Positions 42,385 through 51,231 of a stretch of 64,000 bases of DNA are shown piece by piece (within the stretch, counting starts at the first letter, position 1; each line of letters opens with the position of its first letter). Under the pieces are notes generated by a model. The model searched no databases, had not been told where the DNA came from, and saw only the letters and a program-made list of their open reading frames with translations. Source of the DNA: JAAYCI01 sp047972265 (lineage in GTDB: Bacteria > Bacillota > Clostridia > Oscillospirales > Ruminococcaceae); NCBI GenBank assembly GCA_047972265.1, contig JBKEAM010000053.1:19487-83486 (forward strand), given 5' to 3'. The translations under genes were made by a program, and so were the position numbers.

Positions 42385-44116
42385 CTGCATACTCCTTTTT
42401 GCCCACCTGCTCTAGCTGTTGCTGGCGGTTAAACATGGCGGCATAACTGCCGTTTTGCGCCATAAGGGTTTTATGGGTGCCATGCTCTGCAATGCTGCCG
42501 TTTTGCAGCAGATAAATATGAGAGGCGGGCACCACATTTGCCAAACGGTGAGAGATGATTAAAACCGTTTTGGTTTTTGCCATTTGCCATATAACCGATA
42601 CAATGTGGTTTTCGCTTTCGGCATCTATGTTAGAGGTGGCTTCGTCAAACAGATACACGGGTGTGTTGTGCAGCAGGGAGCGTGCCAAGGCAAGGCGCTG
42701 TCGCTGCCCGCCCGAAAGATTGCCCCCCTGCTCTGTCAATGGGGTGTCCAGTCCGTTTTGTTCCTTTAAAAAAGCATCCAAAGCAACCTGTTGTAACACC
42801 GCCCACATTTCTTCATCACTGGCGTTTGGTTTGCCCATATACAGGTTGGCGCGTACAGAGCCTTTAAATAAACTGCTGTTGTGGCTTACCAAGGTAATGT
42901 TTTGCATTACATTGGCATCTTCCAGCTCGCTTCGTTCGGTTTCGCCCACATATAAGTGTCCGCTATAGCCGTTTTGCCGCCCCATAATTAAAGAGGCAAT
43001 GGTGCTTTTTCCGCAGCCGCTTTCTCCCACAAGGGCAGTTATGCCGGGGCCTGCCTGTAAAGATACATTTTTTAAAATAGGCCTATCTTTTTTGTAGGCA
43101 AAATCAAGTGCTTCAAGCTGTATTTGCGGTTGCGGTGTTTGTATGGTTTTATTGCCGCTTTGGGGCAGGGGCAAATCTAATAGTTTAAATATTTTTTCGC
43201 TGGCGGCTGCACCGTTCATGGCAACATGAAAAAAAGAGCCAAGCAAACGCAGGGGGATAAAAAAATCCGAGGCAAGCAGCAAAATGGCAAAACAGCCCGC
43301 AAAAGCAAGGTTGCCCGCGGCAAGCTGGGTAACGGCAACCACAATGCCAAGCGCTGCACCGCCATAGGCAATTAAATCCATAAGTGTTACCGAGTTTAGC
43401 TGCATAACAAGCACACGCATGGTAATACGCCTAAAGTTTTCGGCTTCATGGTGCATTTCTTCTTGCTTGGCTTCGTCGGCTGCATATATTTTAAGGGTGG
43501 TAAGGCCCTGCAAGTTTTCTAAAAAACTATCGCCCAATTGTGTATAGCTGCCCCAGTATTTTGCCAGCAGTTTTTTTGCGAATTTTTGTACCAAAATAAT
43601 AGAAACCGGGATAAGCGGCACACAGGCAAGCAGCACAAGTGCCGCGGGCAGGTTAACAAAAGCAAGTACGGCAAACAGTGTTATAGGTGCCAGTAAACTA
43701 TAAAAAAATTGGGGCAGGTATTTGCCAAAGTAAATTTCAAGCTGGTCTACCCCTTCTACAGCCACCTGTAAAACTTCGGAGGTATTTACACTGGAGGTAT
43801 ATGCGGGGCCAAGCTGTAGTAACTTGTTATATATTTTTTCTCGCAGTAAAAATTTAACGCCCTCTGCAGAAAGGTAGCTCATTTTAGCAGATAGTATAGA
43901 GGCGACAAAACGTGCGCCAATACAAAGGGCGGCAATGCCGGCCACAATGCCCAATAGCAAAGGGGTAAAGGTACCATTTAATAAAGACTGTAAAAGATAG
44001 CCAAGTGAAAAAATAAGTACAATATTGCATAGCAAGCTAGCCCACTGGATAGCAACATTGGCGGCAATATATTTAGTACGGCCCTTGGCCAGGCGGATAA
44101 GACGCTTGTTTAACAT
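42377..44116 (-). CDS. CydD-like ABC exporter (fused TMD and ATPase)
   Basis: 579 residues with a six-helix domain containing YWGSYTQLGDSFLENLQGLTTLK, the segment characteristic of CydD-like half-transporters. The ATPase shows GESGCGKST, NLSGGQRQRLALARSLL, PVYLFDEATSNID and LIISHRLANV. It is the first gene of a four-gene leftward operon (CydD-like, CydC-like, ygbA, DUF454). AAAGGA precedes the ATG. Its roughly 100-base leader contains two copies of a TTAGC-N4-GCTWA palindrome. Confidence 0.87.
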   Translation of the reverse strand: MLNKRLIRLAKGRTKYIAANVAIQWASLLCNIVLIFSLGYLLQSLLNGTFTPLLLGIVAGIAALCIGARFVASILSAKMSYLSAEGVKFLLREKIYNKLLQLGPAYTSSVNTSEVLQVAVEGVDQLEIYFGKYLPQFFYSLLAPITLFAVLAFVNLPAALVLLACVPLIPVSIILVQKFAKKLLAKYWGSYTQLGDSFLENLQGLTTLKIYAADEAKQEEMHHEAENFRRITMRVLVMQLNSVTLMDLIAYGGAALGIVVAVTQLAAGNLAFAGCFAILLLASDFFIPLRLLGSFFHVAMNGAAASEKIFKLLDLPLPQSGNKTIQTPQPQIQLEALDFAYKKDRPILKNVSLQAGPGITALVGESGCGKSTIASLIMGRQNGYSGHLYVGETERSELEDANVMQNITLVSHNSSLFKGSVRANLYMGKPNASDEEMWAVLQQVALDAFLKEQNGLDTPLTEQGGNLSGGQRQRLALARSLLHNTPVYLFDEATSNIDAESENHIVSVIWQMAKTKTVLIISHRLANVVPASHIYLLQNGSIAEHGTHKTLMAQNGSYAAMFNRQQQLEQVGKKEYADA

Positions 44117-44150
44117 TAAAATATCCTTTTTGGGTGTAGTAATACAAAAA

Positions 44151-44255
44151 TTAGCATTTGCTAACCTGCGGCAAAAATAAAAAGCCGGGCTTTCTGCCTA
44201 TGCAGTTAGCTATAGCTTACAAGATACTATATCATTTTTTACAATTCATCGTCAA
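44151..44255 (-). promoter_or_regulatory. promoter, two palindromic operators and leader hairpin of the CydD-like operon
   Basis: On the minus strand, TTGACG (44250-44255), 18 bases, TATAGT (44226-44231). The palindrome GTTAGCTATAGCTTAC (44205-44220) covers the start-site region, and a related palindrome TTAGCATTTGCTAA (44151-44164) lies near the start codon; both fit TTAGC-N4-GCTWA. Between them AAAGCCCGGCTTT (44181-44193), followed leftward by TTATTTTT, resembles a short attenuator. Confidence 0.55.
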
Positions 44256-44431
44256 GAAAATATTGGGTAAAAAATGTCATACCACAGTGAAGTGAAACAA
44301 AGGCATACTGCAAGGCTGGGGGAGACACCAGCGAAAAAGTAAAAATGCTTTAAAGCATGTTAATCAAAAAAGAGTGAGGGTAGCCCTACAGCAGTAAAAC
44401 AAACATCTTTTTAAGTTGAAGTGCCATTTTA

Positions 44432-44483
44432 TTTGCGGTTTGACGATATTTCGTATACAATACTATGTTAAGTAAACCGCAAA
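44432..44483 (+). promoter_or_regulatory. inverted repeat enclosing a promoter-like element upstream of aroD
   Basis: A 10-bp perfect inverted repeat (TTTGCGGTTT at 44432-44441, AAACCGCAAA at 44474-44483) encloses TTGACG (44440-44445) and TACTAT (44461-44466) at a short 15-base spacing. It lies 140 bases before the aroD start. A second dyad (TTGCAATAAGC/GCTTATGCAA) follows in the leader. Confidence 0.45.
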
Positions 44484-44622
44484 GCCGTTTTAATTTTGAT
44501 TAAAAATTGCAATAAGCTACCTTATAGCCTATGGTTTGCAGAGCGCTTATGCAATAAACTGTTTGGGCAAAATTAAAAGGGTAAAGTTTACAAAACCCTG
44601 ATACTAGGCAAAGAAAGGTGCA

Positions 44623-45399
44623 GTGGGCAACTTGATACGGGTAAATGGAACAGAACTGGGCACCGGAAAACCTAAAATATGCGTGCCGCTGGTAGCAAAA
44701 ACCTTGCAGGAATTGCAGGCAGAAGCCAAAAGTGCCGCAAGGCTTGGTGCACAGCTTGCAGAGTGGCGGGTGGATTATTACGAAAGCATAGAACCACCCA
44801 AGGTGCAAGAAGCCTTGGAACTACTGAAAAAAGAGCTTGGGCAAATTCCTTTGTTGTTTACCTTTCGCACCTTAAAAGAAGGGGGAGAGCGCAGCATAGA
44901 AGCGGACCAGTACAAAGAGCTTGCAGCTTTTGCATTAAAAAGCGGATTGGCCGATTTGGTGGATGTGGAATTTTCTGCCGGAGAAAAGGCTGTGCAGAAA
45001 TTGGCAGAGCTTGCGCATAAAGAACAACGGGCAATTGTGGTTTCTGCCCATAATTTTAAACATACACTTCCCGCAGATGAAATTTTAAAACTGTTGTTAG
45101 AGATGCACGCGGCGGGCGCAGATGTTGTAAAGGTTGCCGTAATGCCCCAAAGCAGCGCCGATGTATTAGAACTGCTGCAAGGCACCGAGAGTTTTCATCG
45201 CTTATACCCGGATGTTCCGCTTATTACCATGTCTATGGGGGCGCTGGGTGCCATTAGCCGTTTGGCAGGAGAGTTTTTTGGCTCCTGTGTCAGCTTTGCA
45301 TCTTTAAATAAAGCATCGGCCCCGGGGCAGCTTGCCATACAAGACCTGCAAAATATACTGGATGTGTTGCACGCCGGGTTTGAAAAAGAAAACAGCTAG
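44623..45399 (+). CDS. aroD: 3-dehydroquinate dehydratase, type I
   Basis: A 258-residue class I Schiff-base enzyme that converts 3-dehydroquinate to 3-dehydroshikimate in aromatic amino-acid synthesis. PKICVPLVAKT opens the barrel and AEWRVDYYE carries the conserved E-x-RxD. The catalytic pair is His in VVSAHNFKHT and the Schiff-base Lys in ADVVKVAVMP; ITMSMGALGAISR is the late substrate loop. The start is GTG at 44623 with AAAGG 5 bases upstream. No other shikimate gene is adjacent, so it is an isolated aro gene here. Confidence 0.95.
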   Translation: MGNLIRVNGTELGTGKPKICVPLVAKTLQELQAEAKSAARLGAQLAEWRVDYYESIEPPKVQEALELLKKELGQIPLLFTFRTLKEGGERSIEADQYKELAAFALKSGLADLVDVEFSAGEKAVQKLAELAHKEQRAIVVSAHNFKHTLPADEILKLLLEMHAAGADVVKVAVMPQSSADVLELLQGTESFHRLYPDVPLITMSMGALGAISRLAGEFFGSCVSFASLNKASAPGQLAIQDLQNILDVLHAGFEKENS

Positions 45400-45459
45400 G
45401 CAAGTGTGTTTTTGCCGGTAATGCTGTCTTACTATTTTGACATTTATAAATTGAATATA

Positions 45460-45502
45460 AAAAGCAGCTCTATGATAGTGAATTATCACAGGGCTGCTTT
45501 TT
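45460..45502. terminator. bidirectional intrinsic terminator
   Basis: AGCAGCTC (45463-45470) pairs with GGGCTGCT (45491-45498), extended inward through TGATA/TATCA, with A-run before and TTTTTG after. It separates aroD from the convergent MerR-type gene. Confidence 0.8.
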
Positions 45503-45529
45503 GTAATAATAGGCTGGGTTGCAATGTTT

Positions 45530-46276
45530 TTAGCCCTTGTGGTTTGTGGCGTATAGCTTCATGGCTTTTGCCAAAAAAGCAGACAGGCCCTCACCATATT
45601 TATCAATATTTTTGGTAAAACGTTCGTCGGTGATATACATCTCACCCAGGCCGGCAAATGCCTCTAAAGAATATTGGTAGCCAAAGTTACCGTTAAAATG
45701 GGAAAACATTCTTTCCATCCCTGCTTGCACTTCTTCCGATGCGGGCTCTTTGTTGCGCAGGGTTGCCAAATAGATGAACAAATCATCCATGCCTTTGGCA
45801 ATGGCATCCTTTTCTTTTTGGGGCAGTGCTGCAATGTGTTTATTGCTGCTGTCTACCGCTTCGTTGCCCCAAAGGCGGCGCGCCTCTTCTTCGTAGGGGT
45901 TGTTGTTCATATCAAAACCGCCAAATTTCTCTTGCGGTGTCATAGTATCTTCTCCTTTTAATGTGCGTATTGTTTTATCCAGGGTGGTTAACATGGTGTT
46001 TAGCTTTTGCTGCTGATGTACAAGGGAGGCTCTTTGTAGCTCAAAAGCTTGCAGCCGATTAAAAGAAGGACTGGAAAGTATATTTTGAATTTCGGCCAGG
46101 GCAAAGCCGCAGGCCTTAAAAAACAAAATCTGCTGTAAGGTATCCAAATCTTCTTCTGTATATTCGCGGTAATCGTTTTGGGGGCTGCGTACCGGGCACA
46201 GCAACCCTATGCTGTCGTAATGATGCAGTGTGCGCACACTGGTGCCAGTTAAGCGGGCTACTTCGTTTGCTGTCAT
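45530..46276 (-). CDS. TipA-like MerR-family transcriptional activator
   Basis: 248 residues. The N-terminal MerR winged helix reads NEVARLTGTSVRTLHHYDSIGLL and is followed by a dimerising coiled coil (~75-110). Residues ~125-248 match the TipAS antibiotic-recognition domain (EEEARRLWGNEAV, then LGEMYITDERFTKNIDKYGEGLSAFLAKA). Such proteins bind thiopeptide-like or other hydrophobic drugs and activate their own promoter, which here has the diagnostic 19-base spacer. GGAGG precedes the ATG. The adjacent Bce module suggests a drug-response neighbourhood. Confidence 0.92.
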   Translation of the reverse strand: MTANEVARLTGTSVRTLHHYDSIGLLCPVRSPQNDYREYTEEDLDTLQQILFFKACGFALAEIQNILSSPSFNRLQAFELQRASLVHQQQKLNTMLTTLDKTIRTLKGEDTMTPQEKFGGFDMNNNPYEEEARRLWGNEAVDSSNKHIAALPQKEKDAIAKGMDDLFIYLATLRNKEPASEEVQAGMERMFSHFNGNFGYQYSLEAFAGLGEMYITDERFTKNIDKYGEGLSAFLAKAMKLYATNHKG

Positions 46277-46298
46277 GCTATTTCCTCCCTGTGTACTT

Positions 46299-46329
46299 AC
46301 TATAAACTATAACGTAGCGTTAGGGTCAA
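46299..46329 (-). promoter_or_regulatory. MerR-type promoter with 19-base spacer
   Basis: On the minus strand, TTGACC (46324-46329) and TATAGT (46299-46304) are separated by 19 bases, and the spacer holds the dyad CTAACG-CTA-CGTTATAG. This is the classical arrangement activated by MerR/TipA proteins and indicates autoregulation. Confidence 0.8.
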
Positions 46330-46451
46330 GCTTTTTTAAAAATTATTTTAAAACCATACATAAACAAATAAAACAGCGGGGGTTTCCTCACTGTTTTATT
46401 TTGCTTTTATTTGTAATCGTGTGGATTAAAGCATTGACGGCTAAATGTTTA

Positions 46452-48443
46452 CTATCGGTTCCACTGCACCAGTTTGTAATAGCTTTTAGAGGTGGCACGA
46501 TAAATAAGGGTATATATAAGTGCGTATAAAAGCATTACAAGGCCGGTGGCAATTAAAAATACGGTGGTATTGCTAATGCCAAAAACAACTAAGGCACGGC
46601 TTATAGGGGTAAAGGCAAAGGCAATGTGTATAAACGCCACAATAAGGGGCAGGTAAAAAACGGTTTTAATTTGGCTGTTAATGGTTTTCTTTACTTCGCC
46701 CTCACTCATACCAACCTTTTGCAGTATTTCAAAACGTTTATGGTCGTCATACCCCTCCGAAATTTGTTTGTAATAAATAATAAGGGTAGTGGCAAGGGTA
46801 AACAAAATACCAACAAAAATACCTAGAAATAAAAAGCTGCCATACAGGGCAAAAAACTCGGCCTTATAAGCATAACGAGAAGCAAGATAAACTTCGTGCC
46901 CACTTGCGGTAAGTTCGTTGTTAAACAAGGTTGCAAAATTACGTACTTCGGATTCGGAAGCGTTAAAATCCAAGTTGAGATTGTACCGCAGGATTGGGTA
47001 GCGGTTGTTGCCGTTTTGAACACGCTCTATTTCTTGCGCGATAGCATCAAAAGCGGCATTGCTTGGCACAACAATTGTATACTCAATCATAGAGGAGGAA
47101 GCGCCATTTTTTATGCCGCCAAAGCTTTCTATTGTACGTAACGCATAGGCAGTACCGTTTATTGTAATGGAAGAAGCAGTATAATTATTTCCTTTTCCAA
47201 ACAATAAAACCTCGCCCTCGTTCAGCACTTCATTTTTGCCCTCTATCGTATTATAGGCATCCAATGTTATAAATTCTATGGTAGATAAACTCTCTAAAGA
47301 GGTAGTGAAAGGCTCGGAAGCAAAATGTTCGTTGTCGGGTGTGGAGGCAACAGTAATGGCACTTTTGTACTTTTGCAGCGTTTTTATGGGCATTTTAAGC
47401 TCGTCTGCAAGCTGACGGGCTTTTTGTTCGGCCTCTTGGGCGTTTTGTTCCGAATCATAAAAAACGGTTGCCACTTCATGTGGATAATTGGTAGCAACGC
47501 TGTCTTCGGTACCGGCATACAAACTGGCCGTGGTGGCAACCACCGATAAAACCATGCAGGATAAAATGCATATTGTGGCAAGGCCCGCGGCGTTTTGCTT
47601 CATGCGGTAGATCATATTAGAGGTGGAAATAAAATGCTGGGGTGTGTAATAATAGCTTTTTCGTTTTTTAGGGTGCTTAAGCAATGCAATACTGCCGGAG
47701 GTAAATAAGCAGTAGGTGCCCAAAATAACAAGCAGTACCGCCACAAAAAACATAAGCAATGCCTCTAGCGGGCGGGTGTAGTACAGGGCAATAAAGTACC
47801 CACCGGCCAGTGCCAGCACACCAATAACGGTAAGGGGCCAAAAGGCGCGGGGCTCTTTTTCTCCCTTGTTGCTGGACGACATTAGGTTTATGGGGTTTGC
47901 AAGGCGTATTTGTAAAATATTTACCAAAAAAGTAAGCCCAAAAATTACAATAAAGAAAAGGGCTGTATATATAAAAGAAACAGGCTGTAAAGAAAATGCA
48001 ATGCTTGAGGGCATTTGCAGTACCTGTAAAAGCAGCAAAAAGAACAGCCGTGTAAGCAAAGACCCGCCCAATAAACCGGCTATAAGGGATAGTAGGCTTG
48101 TAAATAAGGATTCGAAAAACAAAAGAATTACAAGGTTTGCCTTTGACATACCGAGAATAGAGTAAAGACCCAGCTCTTTTTTGCGGCGTTTTATTAAAAA
48201 GCCATTGGTATAAAAAATAAGGATAGAACAAAAAATTGCCAAAATAATACAGCCAAGCCCCAGTATCATAAGCAAGCTGCCCGCACCCGGTATTTTTTGC
48301 ATATCGGGGTTTAGTGTAAGTGCCAGCATCGAAAAAAACGAGCCGACAGAAGTGCTGCATGCAATAAGGTAGGGGATAAAGGTGCTTTTGTTGCGCCTAA
48401 AGTTAGAAAAGCAAAGTTTAATGTAAAAGCCAAGGTTATGCAT
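46452..48443 (-). CDS. BceB-type ABC transporter permease
   Basis: A 663-residue FtsX-family permease of the peptide-antibiotic resistance class. Ten membrane helices are expected, with the large ~200-residue extracytoplasmic domain between TM7 and TM8 seen at about 310-520. It opens MHNLGFYIKLCFSNFRRNKS, and NGFLIKRRKKELGLYSILGMSK is the first FtsX motif. It overlaps the end of the ATPase gene by eight bases. Together with the adjacent kinase it senses and detoxifies cell-wall-active peptides. Confidence 0.92.
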   Translation of the reverse strand: MHNLGFYIKLCFSNFRRNKSTFIPYLIACSTSVGSFFSMLALTLNPDMQKIPGAGSLLMILGLGCIILAIFCSILIFYTNGFLIKRRKKELGLYSILGMSKANLVILLFFESLFTSLLSLIAGLLGGSLLTRLFFLLLLQVLQMPSSIAFSLQPVSFIYTALFFIVIFGLTFLVNILQIRLANPINLMSSSNKGEKEPRAFWPLTVIGVLALAGGYFIALYYTRPLEALLMFFVAVLLVILGTYCLFTSGSIALLKHPKKRKSYYYTPQHFISTSNMIYRMKQNAAGLATICILSCMVLSVVATTASLYAGTEDSVATNYPHEVATVFYDSEQNAQEAEQKARQLADELKMPIKTLQKYKSAITVASTPDNEHFASEPFTTSLESLSTIEFITLDAYNTIEGKNEVLNEGEVLLFGKGNNYTASSITINGTAYALRTIESFGGIKNGASSSMIEYTIVVPSNAAFDAIAQEIERVQNGNNRYPILRYNLNLDFNASESEVRNFATLFNNELTASGHEVYLASRYAYKAEFFALYGSFLFLGIFVGILFTLATTLIIYYKQISEGYDDHKRFEILQKVGMSEGEVKKTINSQIKTVFYLPLIVAFIHIAFAFTPISRALVVFGISNTTVFLIATGLVMLLYALIYTLIYRATSKSYYKLVQWNR

Positions 48444-49203
48444 AATGGGTGCCCCCTGTTTCCAAGGCGGTAAGTGTATCGGATATTTTGCGGTAAAAAG
48501 TGCTTTCATTTTCGTCGCCGCGGTAAAGCTGATGAAAAATACGCCCATCTTTAATAAACAGCACCCGCCCGGCACGGCTGGCTGCATGGGCCGAATGGGT
48601 AACCATAATGATGCTTTGCCCATCATCATTTACAACGTTTAACAGTTTAAGCAGTTCGGCAGAAGATTTAGAATCCAGTGCGCCGGTGGGTTCGTCTGCC
48701 AGCAATACCTCGGGGTTGGTAATGAGGGCGCGGGCAACGGCGGTGCGCTGCTTTTGCCCGCCCGAAATTTCGTAAGGAAATTTTTTCAGCAGATTTTCCA
48801 GACCCAGTTTATAGGCCAGTGGTTTTAGACGGCGGTGCATTTCGGTATGGTTTTGGCCTGCAAGTACCATAGGCAAATAAATATTGTCCTCTACCGAGAA
48901 GGTGTCCAGCAGGTTAAAATCCTGAAAAACAAAGCCCAAATGTTCCCGTCTAAAAACCGCCAGTTTGCTATCCGGTATTTTAGACATATCCTGCTGGTTT
49001 AACAGTACCTCGCCGGAGGTGGGCTTATCTAAAGAAGCAAGAATGTTTAAAAGGGTGGTTTTGCCGCTTCCGCTTTCTCCCATAATGGCAACAAATTCTC
49101 CCTGCTCTATGGCAAAGGTTACGTTGCTTAATGCTTCAACCTGGTTTGCGCCAAAGCGGGTGGTATATATTTTTTTAAGATGGTTCACAGCCAATAAAGA
49201 CAT
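48436..49203 (-). CDS. BceA-type ABC transporter ATP-binding protein
   Basis: 255 residues: GESGSGKTTLLN, Q-loop FVFQDFNLLDTFS, signature ISGGQKQRTAVARAL, Walker B VLLADEPTGALDSKSS and MVTHSAHAASRA, the variant typical of BceA proteins. CGAGGA precedes the ATG at 49203. It is the first gene of the transporter pair and is preceded by two inverted repeats suited to the cognate response regulator. Confidence 0.93.
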   Translation of the reverse strand: MSLLAVNHLKKIYTTRFGANQVEALSNVTFAIEQGEFVAIMGESGSGKTTLLNILASLDKPTSGEVLLNQQDMSKIPDSKLAVFRREHLGFVFQDFNLLDTFSVEDNIYLPMVLAGQNHTEMHRRLKPLAYKLGLENLLKKFPYEISGGQKQRTAVARALITNPEVLLADEPTGALDSKSSAELLKLLNVVNDDGQSIIMVTHSAHAASRAGRVLFIKDGRIFHQLYRGDENESTFYRKISDTLTALETGGTHYA

Positions 49204-49295
49204 AATAATCCTCGTTTCGTTTTTGGTAAGGGCAAAGATAAACAGCAACTGTATCCAGTATAAAAAACCGGCCCAGCTGCTGCCATAACTTTGGC

Positions 49296-49330
49296 TTACA
49301 ATACAGGTGTAAAACTTACATTTTGGTAAG
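49296..49330 (-). promoter_or_regulatory. two inverted repeats upstream of bceA, probable response-regulator sites
   Basis: TTACA-N7-TGTAA (49296-49312) and CTTAC-N6-GTAAG (49315-49330) lie side by side about 100 bases upstream of the BceA-type start codon. BceR-type regulators bind TNACA-N4-TGTAA repeats, so the half-sites fit although the spacing differs. Confidence 0.5.
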
Positions 49331-49340
49331 AAAGGGACGG

Positions 49341-50366
49341 CTAATCGGGCATAAGTGCGCGGTGCACCACCGTTATGCGTATGGTGGTGCCTTTGCCTAC
49401 GGCAGAGGTGGCAGAAAGCTCCAGCCCCAGCAAATCGGCTATTTGGCGGCATAAATACAACCCAAGACCAGTAGAAGGGGATGAGGCGTGTCCGTTTTGT
49501 CCGGTATATCCCCGCTCAAAAATAAGGGGCAAATCTTGCGGACGTATGCCAATACCGGTGTCTTGTATGCACAGCACATTTTTATCAGGGCTAAAAATGT
49601 GTACCAGCCCCTTGTTTGTGTATTTGCTGGCGTTAGAAAGTAATTGCTCCAACATAAAAACAAACCATTTTTCGTCGGTAACAAAGGTTTGCTGCATGGC
49701 ATCTACTTTTACAGGGATATTTTTAAGGATAAATGCCTGCGCCATGTTTTTAACGGCTTTTTTGGCAAGCTTGTCCATAGCAAAATGGCTAAGCTGCAAA
49801 TCGGTACTAGGGCCGCTTATACGCTGGTATTGCAGGGCCATGCCGGCGTACTGTTCTATGCTAAAAAGCTCTTGATCCAATGTTTCGCGCAGTGCAAGGG
49901 GTATTTGCGCTGCGTTGCGGGATTGCAACAGAAGCCGTATGGCGGCAATGGGGGTTTTTACCTGATGCACCCATAGGGTGTAATAGTCTTCGCTCTCTTT
50001 GTTTTTTTGTGCGGCCGTGGCGGCAATTTGGCCGCAACGCAGTTGCAGGGCTTCAATAATCTGCTCCAGGTCTTTTTTTAGCAGGTTAGATTGCAGGGGC
50101 AGGTCTGGCAATGGCAACTTATCCTGGGCAGATACATAAGCAAGGTGCTTATTGTAAAAGCGGTAAAAATCTATGATGGCTCCAACAAGGCACAAAACGG
50201 TGCAAAGCAGAGCTGCATATAAAAATACGCCCCAATCATACCCATATAGGGTATAGACAAGGGCAAAAATACCAAAAAACAAAAAAACGCCTAAAATGCC
50301 CTTTTTGCGCATGGCCAGCCAGCCGGTAAACACTTTAAGTGCAAAATAAAATTTTTGGCTATGCAT
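49341..50366 (-). CDS. BceS-type intramembrane-sensing histidine kinase
   Basis: 341 residues with two closely spaced N-terminal membrane helices (ILGVFLFFGIFALVYTLYG and VFLYAALLCTVLCLVGAIIDF) and no large external domain, as expected for kinases that sense through their partner transporter. The H-box is WVHQVKTPIAAIRL, the N-box EQLLSNASKYT, then DTGIGIRPQDLP and STGLGLYLCRQIA. It starts 17 bases after the response-regulator gene. Signalling is expected to depend on the BceAB pair encoded just downstream. Confidence 0.93.
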   Translation of the reverse strand: MHSQKFYFALKVFTGWLAMRKKGILGVFLFFGIFALVYTLYGYDWGVFLYAALLCTVLCLVGAIIDFYRFYNKHLAYVSAQDKLPLPDLPLQSNLLKKDLEQIIEALQLRCGQIAATAAQKNKESEDYYTLWVHQVKTPIAAIRLLLQSRNAAQIPLALRETLDQELFSIEQYAGMALQYQRISGPSTDLQLSHFAMDKLAKKAVKNMAQAFILKNIPVKVDAMQQTFVTDEKWFVFMLEQLLSNASKYTNKGLVHIFSPDKNVLCIQDTGIGIRPQDLPLIFERGYTGQNGHASSPSTGLGLYLCRQIADLLGLELSATSAVGKGTTIRITVVHRALMPD

Positions 50367-50383
50367 GCAAACCCCCTTATAGC

Positions 50384-51055
50384 CTAAACAACAATATATC
50401 CGCTGCCCTTTTTTGTTTTAATAAAATCGGGTGCTCCGGCCGCATCCAGCTTTTTGCGCAGGCGGGTAATGTTTACGGTAAGGGTGTTGTCGTCAATAAA
50501 GGCTTCGTTATCCCACAGGGTGCGCATTAGGCTTGTGCGGCTTACAATACGGCCTTTTTGCTCTAGCAAAAGCTGTAAAATCTTCAGTTCGTTACGGGTT
50601 AGATCCATGTTGGTGTTGCGGCAAAAGGCACCCATGGCGGCAGTGTCTACCACAACCTCTCCAAACGACAAAAGGTGTGCCGGTTCGGCAAAATCGTAGG
50701 TGCGGCGCAGTAGGGCCTGTACTTTTGCAACCAATACCTGTAAATCAAAGGGCTTGCTAACAAAATCATCTGCCCCTTGGTGTATGGCGGTTATCAGGCT
50801 CATATTATCGGCCGCAGAAGAAATAAAAATAATAGGCACACTGGAAATTTTGCGTATCTCGGCGCACCAGTGAAATCCGTTATAAAAAGGCAGAGAGATA
50901 TCCATTAATACAAGATGCGGAGTAAGCTTGCAAAAGGTAGTTAAAATATCAGAGAAATCATGTGCAACAGTGGTTTCGTACCCCCACAGGCCCAGTTCCT
51001 CCTGTAAAACCGCGGCAATAGATGGGTCGTCTTCTACAACTAAAATCTTATGCAT
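50384..51055 (-). CDS. BceR-type OmpR-family response regulator
   Basis: 223 residues. The receiver domain shows ILVVEDDPSIA, phosphoacceptor Asp in LVLMDISLPFYNG, VPIIFISSA and the switch Lys in DDFVSKPFDLQVL. The winged-helix effector domain (~125-223) has LTRNELKILQLLLEQKGRIVSR and ends with IKTKKGSGYIV. AGGGGAG precedes the ATG. It heads the leftward regulator-kinase pair and probably activates the adjacent transporter genes. Confidence 0.95.
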   Translation of the reverse strand: MHKILVVEDDPSIAAVLQEELGLWGYETTVAHDFSDILTTFCKLTPHLVLMDISLPFYNGFHWCAEIRKISSVPIIFISSAADNMSLITAIHQGADDFVSKPFDLQVLVAKVQALLRRTYDFAEPAHLLSFGEVVVDTAAMGAFCRNTNMDLTRNELKILQLLLEQKGRIVSRTSLMRTLWDNEAFIDDNTLTVNITRLRKKLDAAGAPDFIKTKKGSGYIVV

Positions 51056-51231
51056 GTGGCTGTGCTCCCCTTTAAAAGTACTTCGCTTATATAACGATTT
51101 AGAGCGGTGTTTTCTTCCTGCTATTTTGATATAGGGTACATGCCCATATCATCTGTACATTTTAAAATGCAATATTCTAGCCCCAGCCCTTTGCCTGCGT
51201 TGCGGCCAAAATACAGGGCTTTGATGCAAGA

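Larger units (their letters stand above)
44117..44622. other. 506-base divergent intergenic region with structured leaders
   Basis: No gene is supported. The left ~140 bases hold the leader and promoter of the CydD-like operon and the right ~190 bases hold the aroD promoter region. Between them (44280-44400) lies a GCTGG/CCAGC hairpin near 44318-44335 and a small GCTTTAAAGC dyad. None of these matches a riboswitch I can name. Confidence 0.5.

Noticed and set aside
44280..44400. Possible riboswitch upstream of aroD
   Set aside because: A GCTGG/CCAGC hairpin and other dyads occur, but no core motif of cobalamin, c-di-GMP, SAM or T-box elements could be matched.
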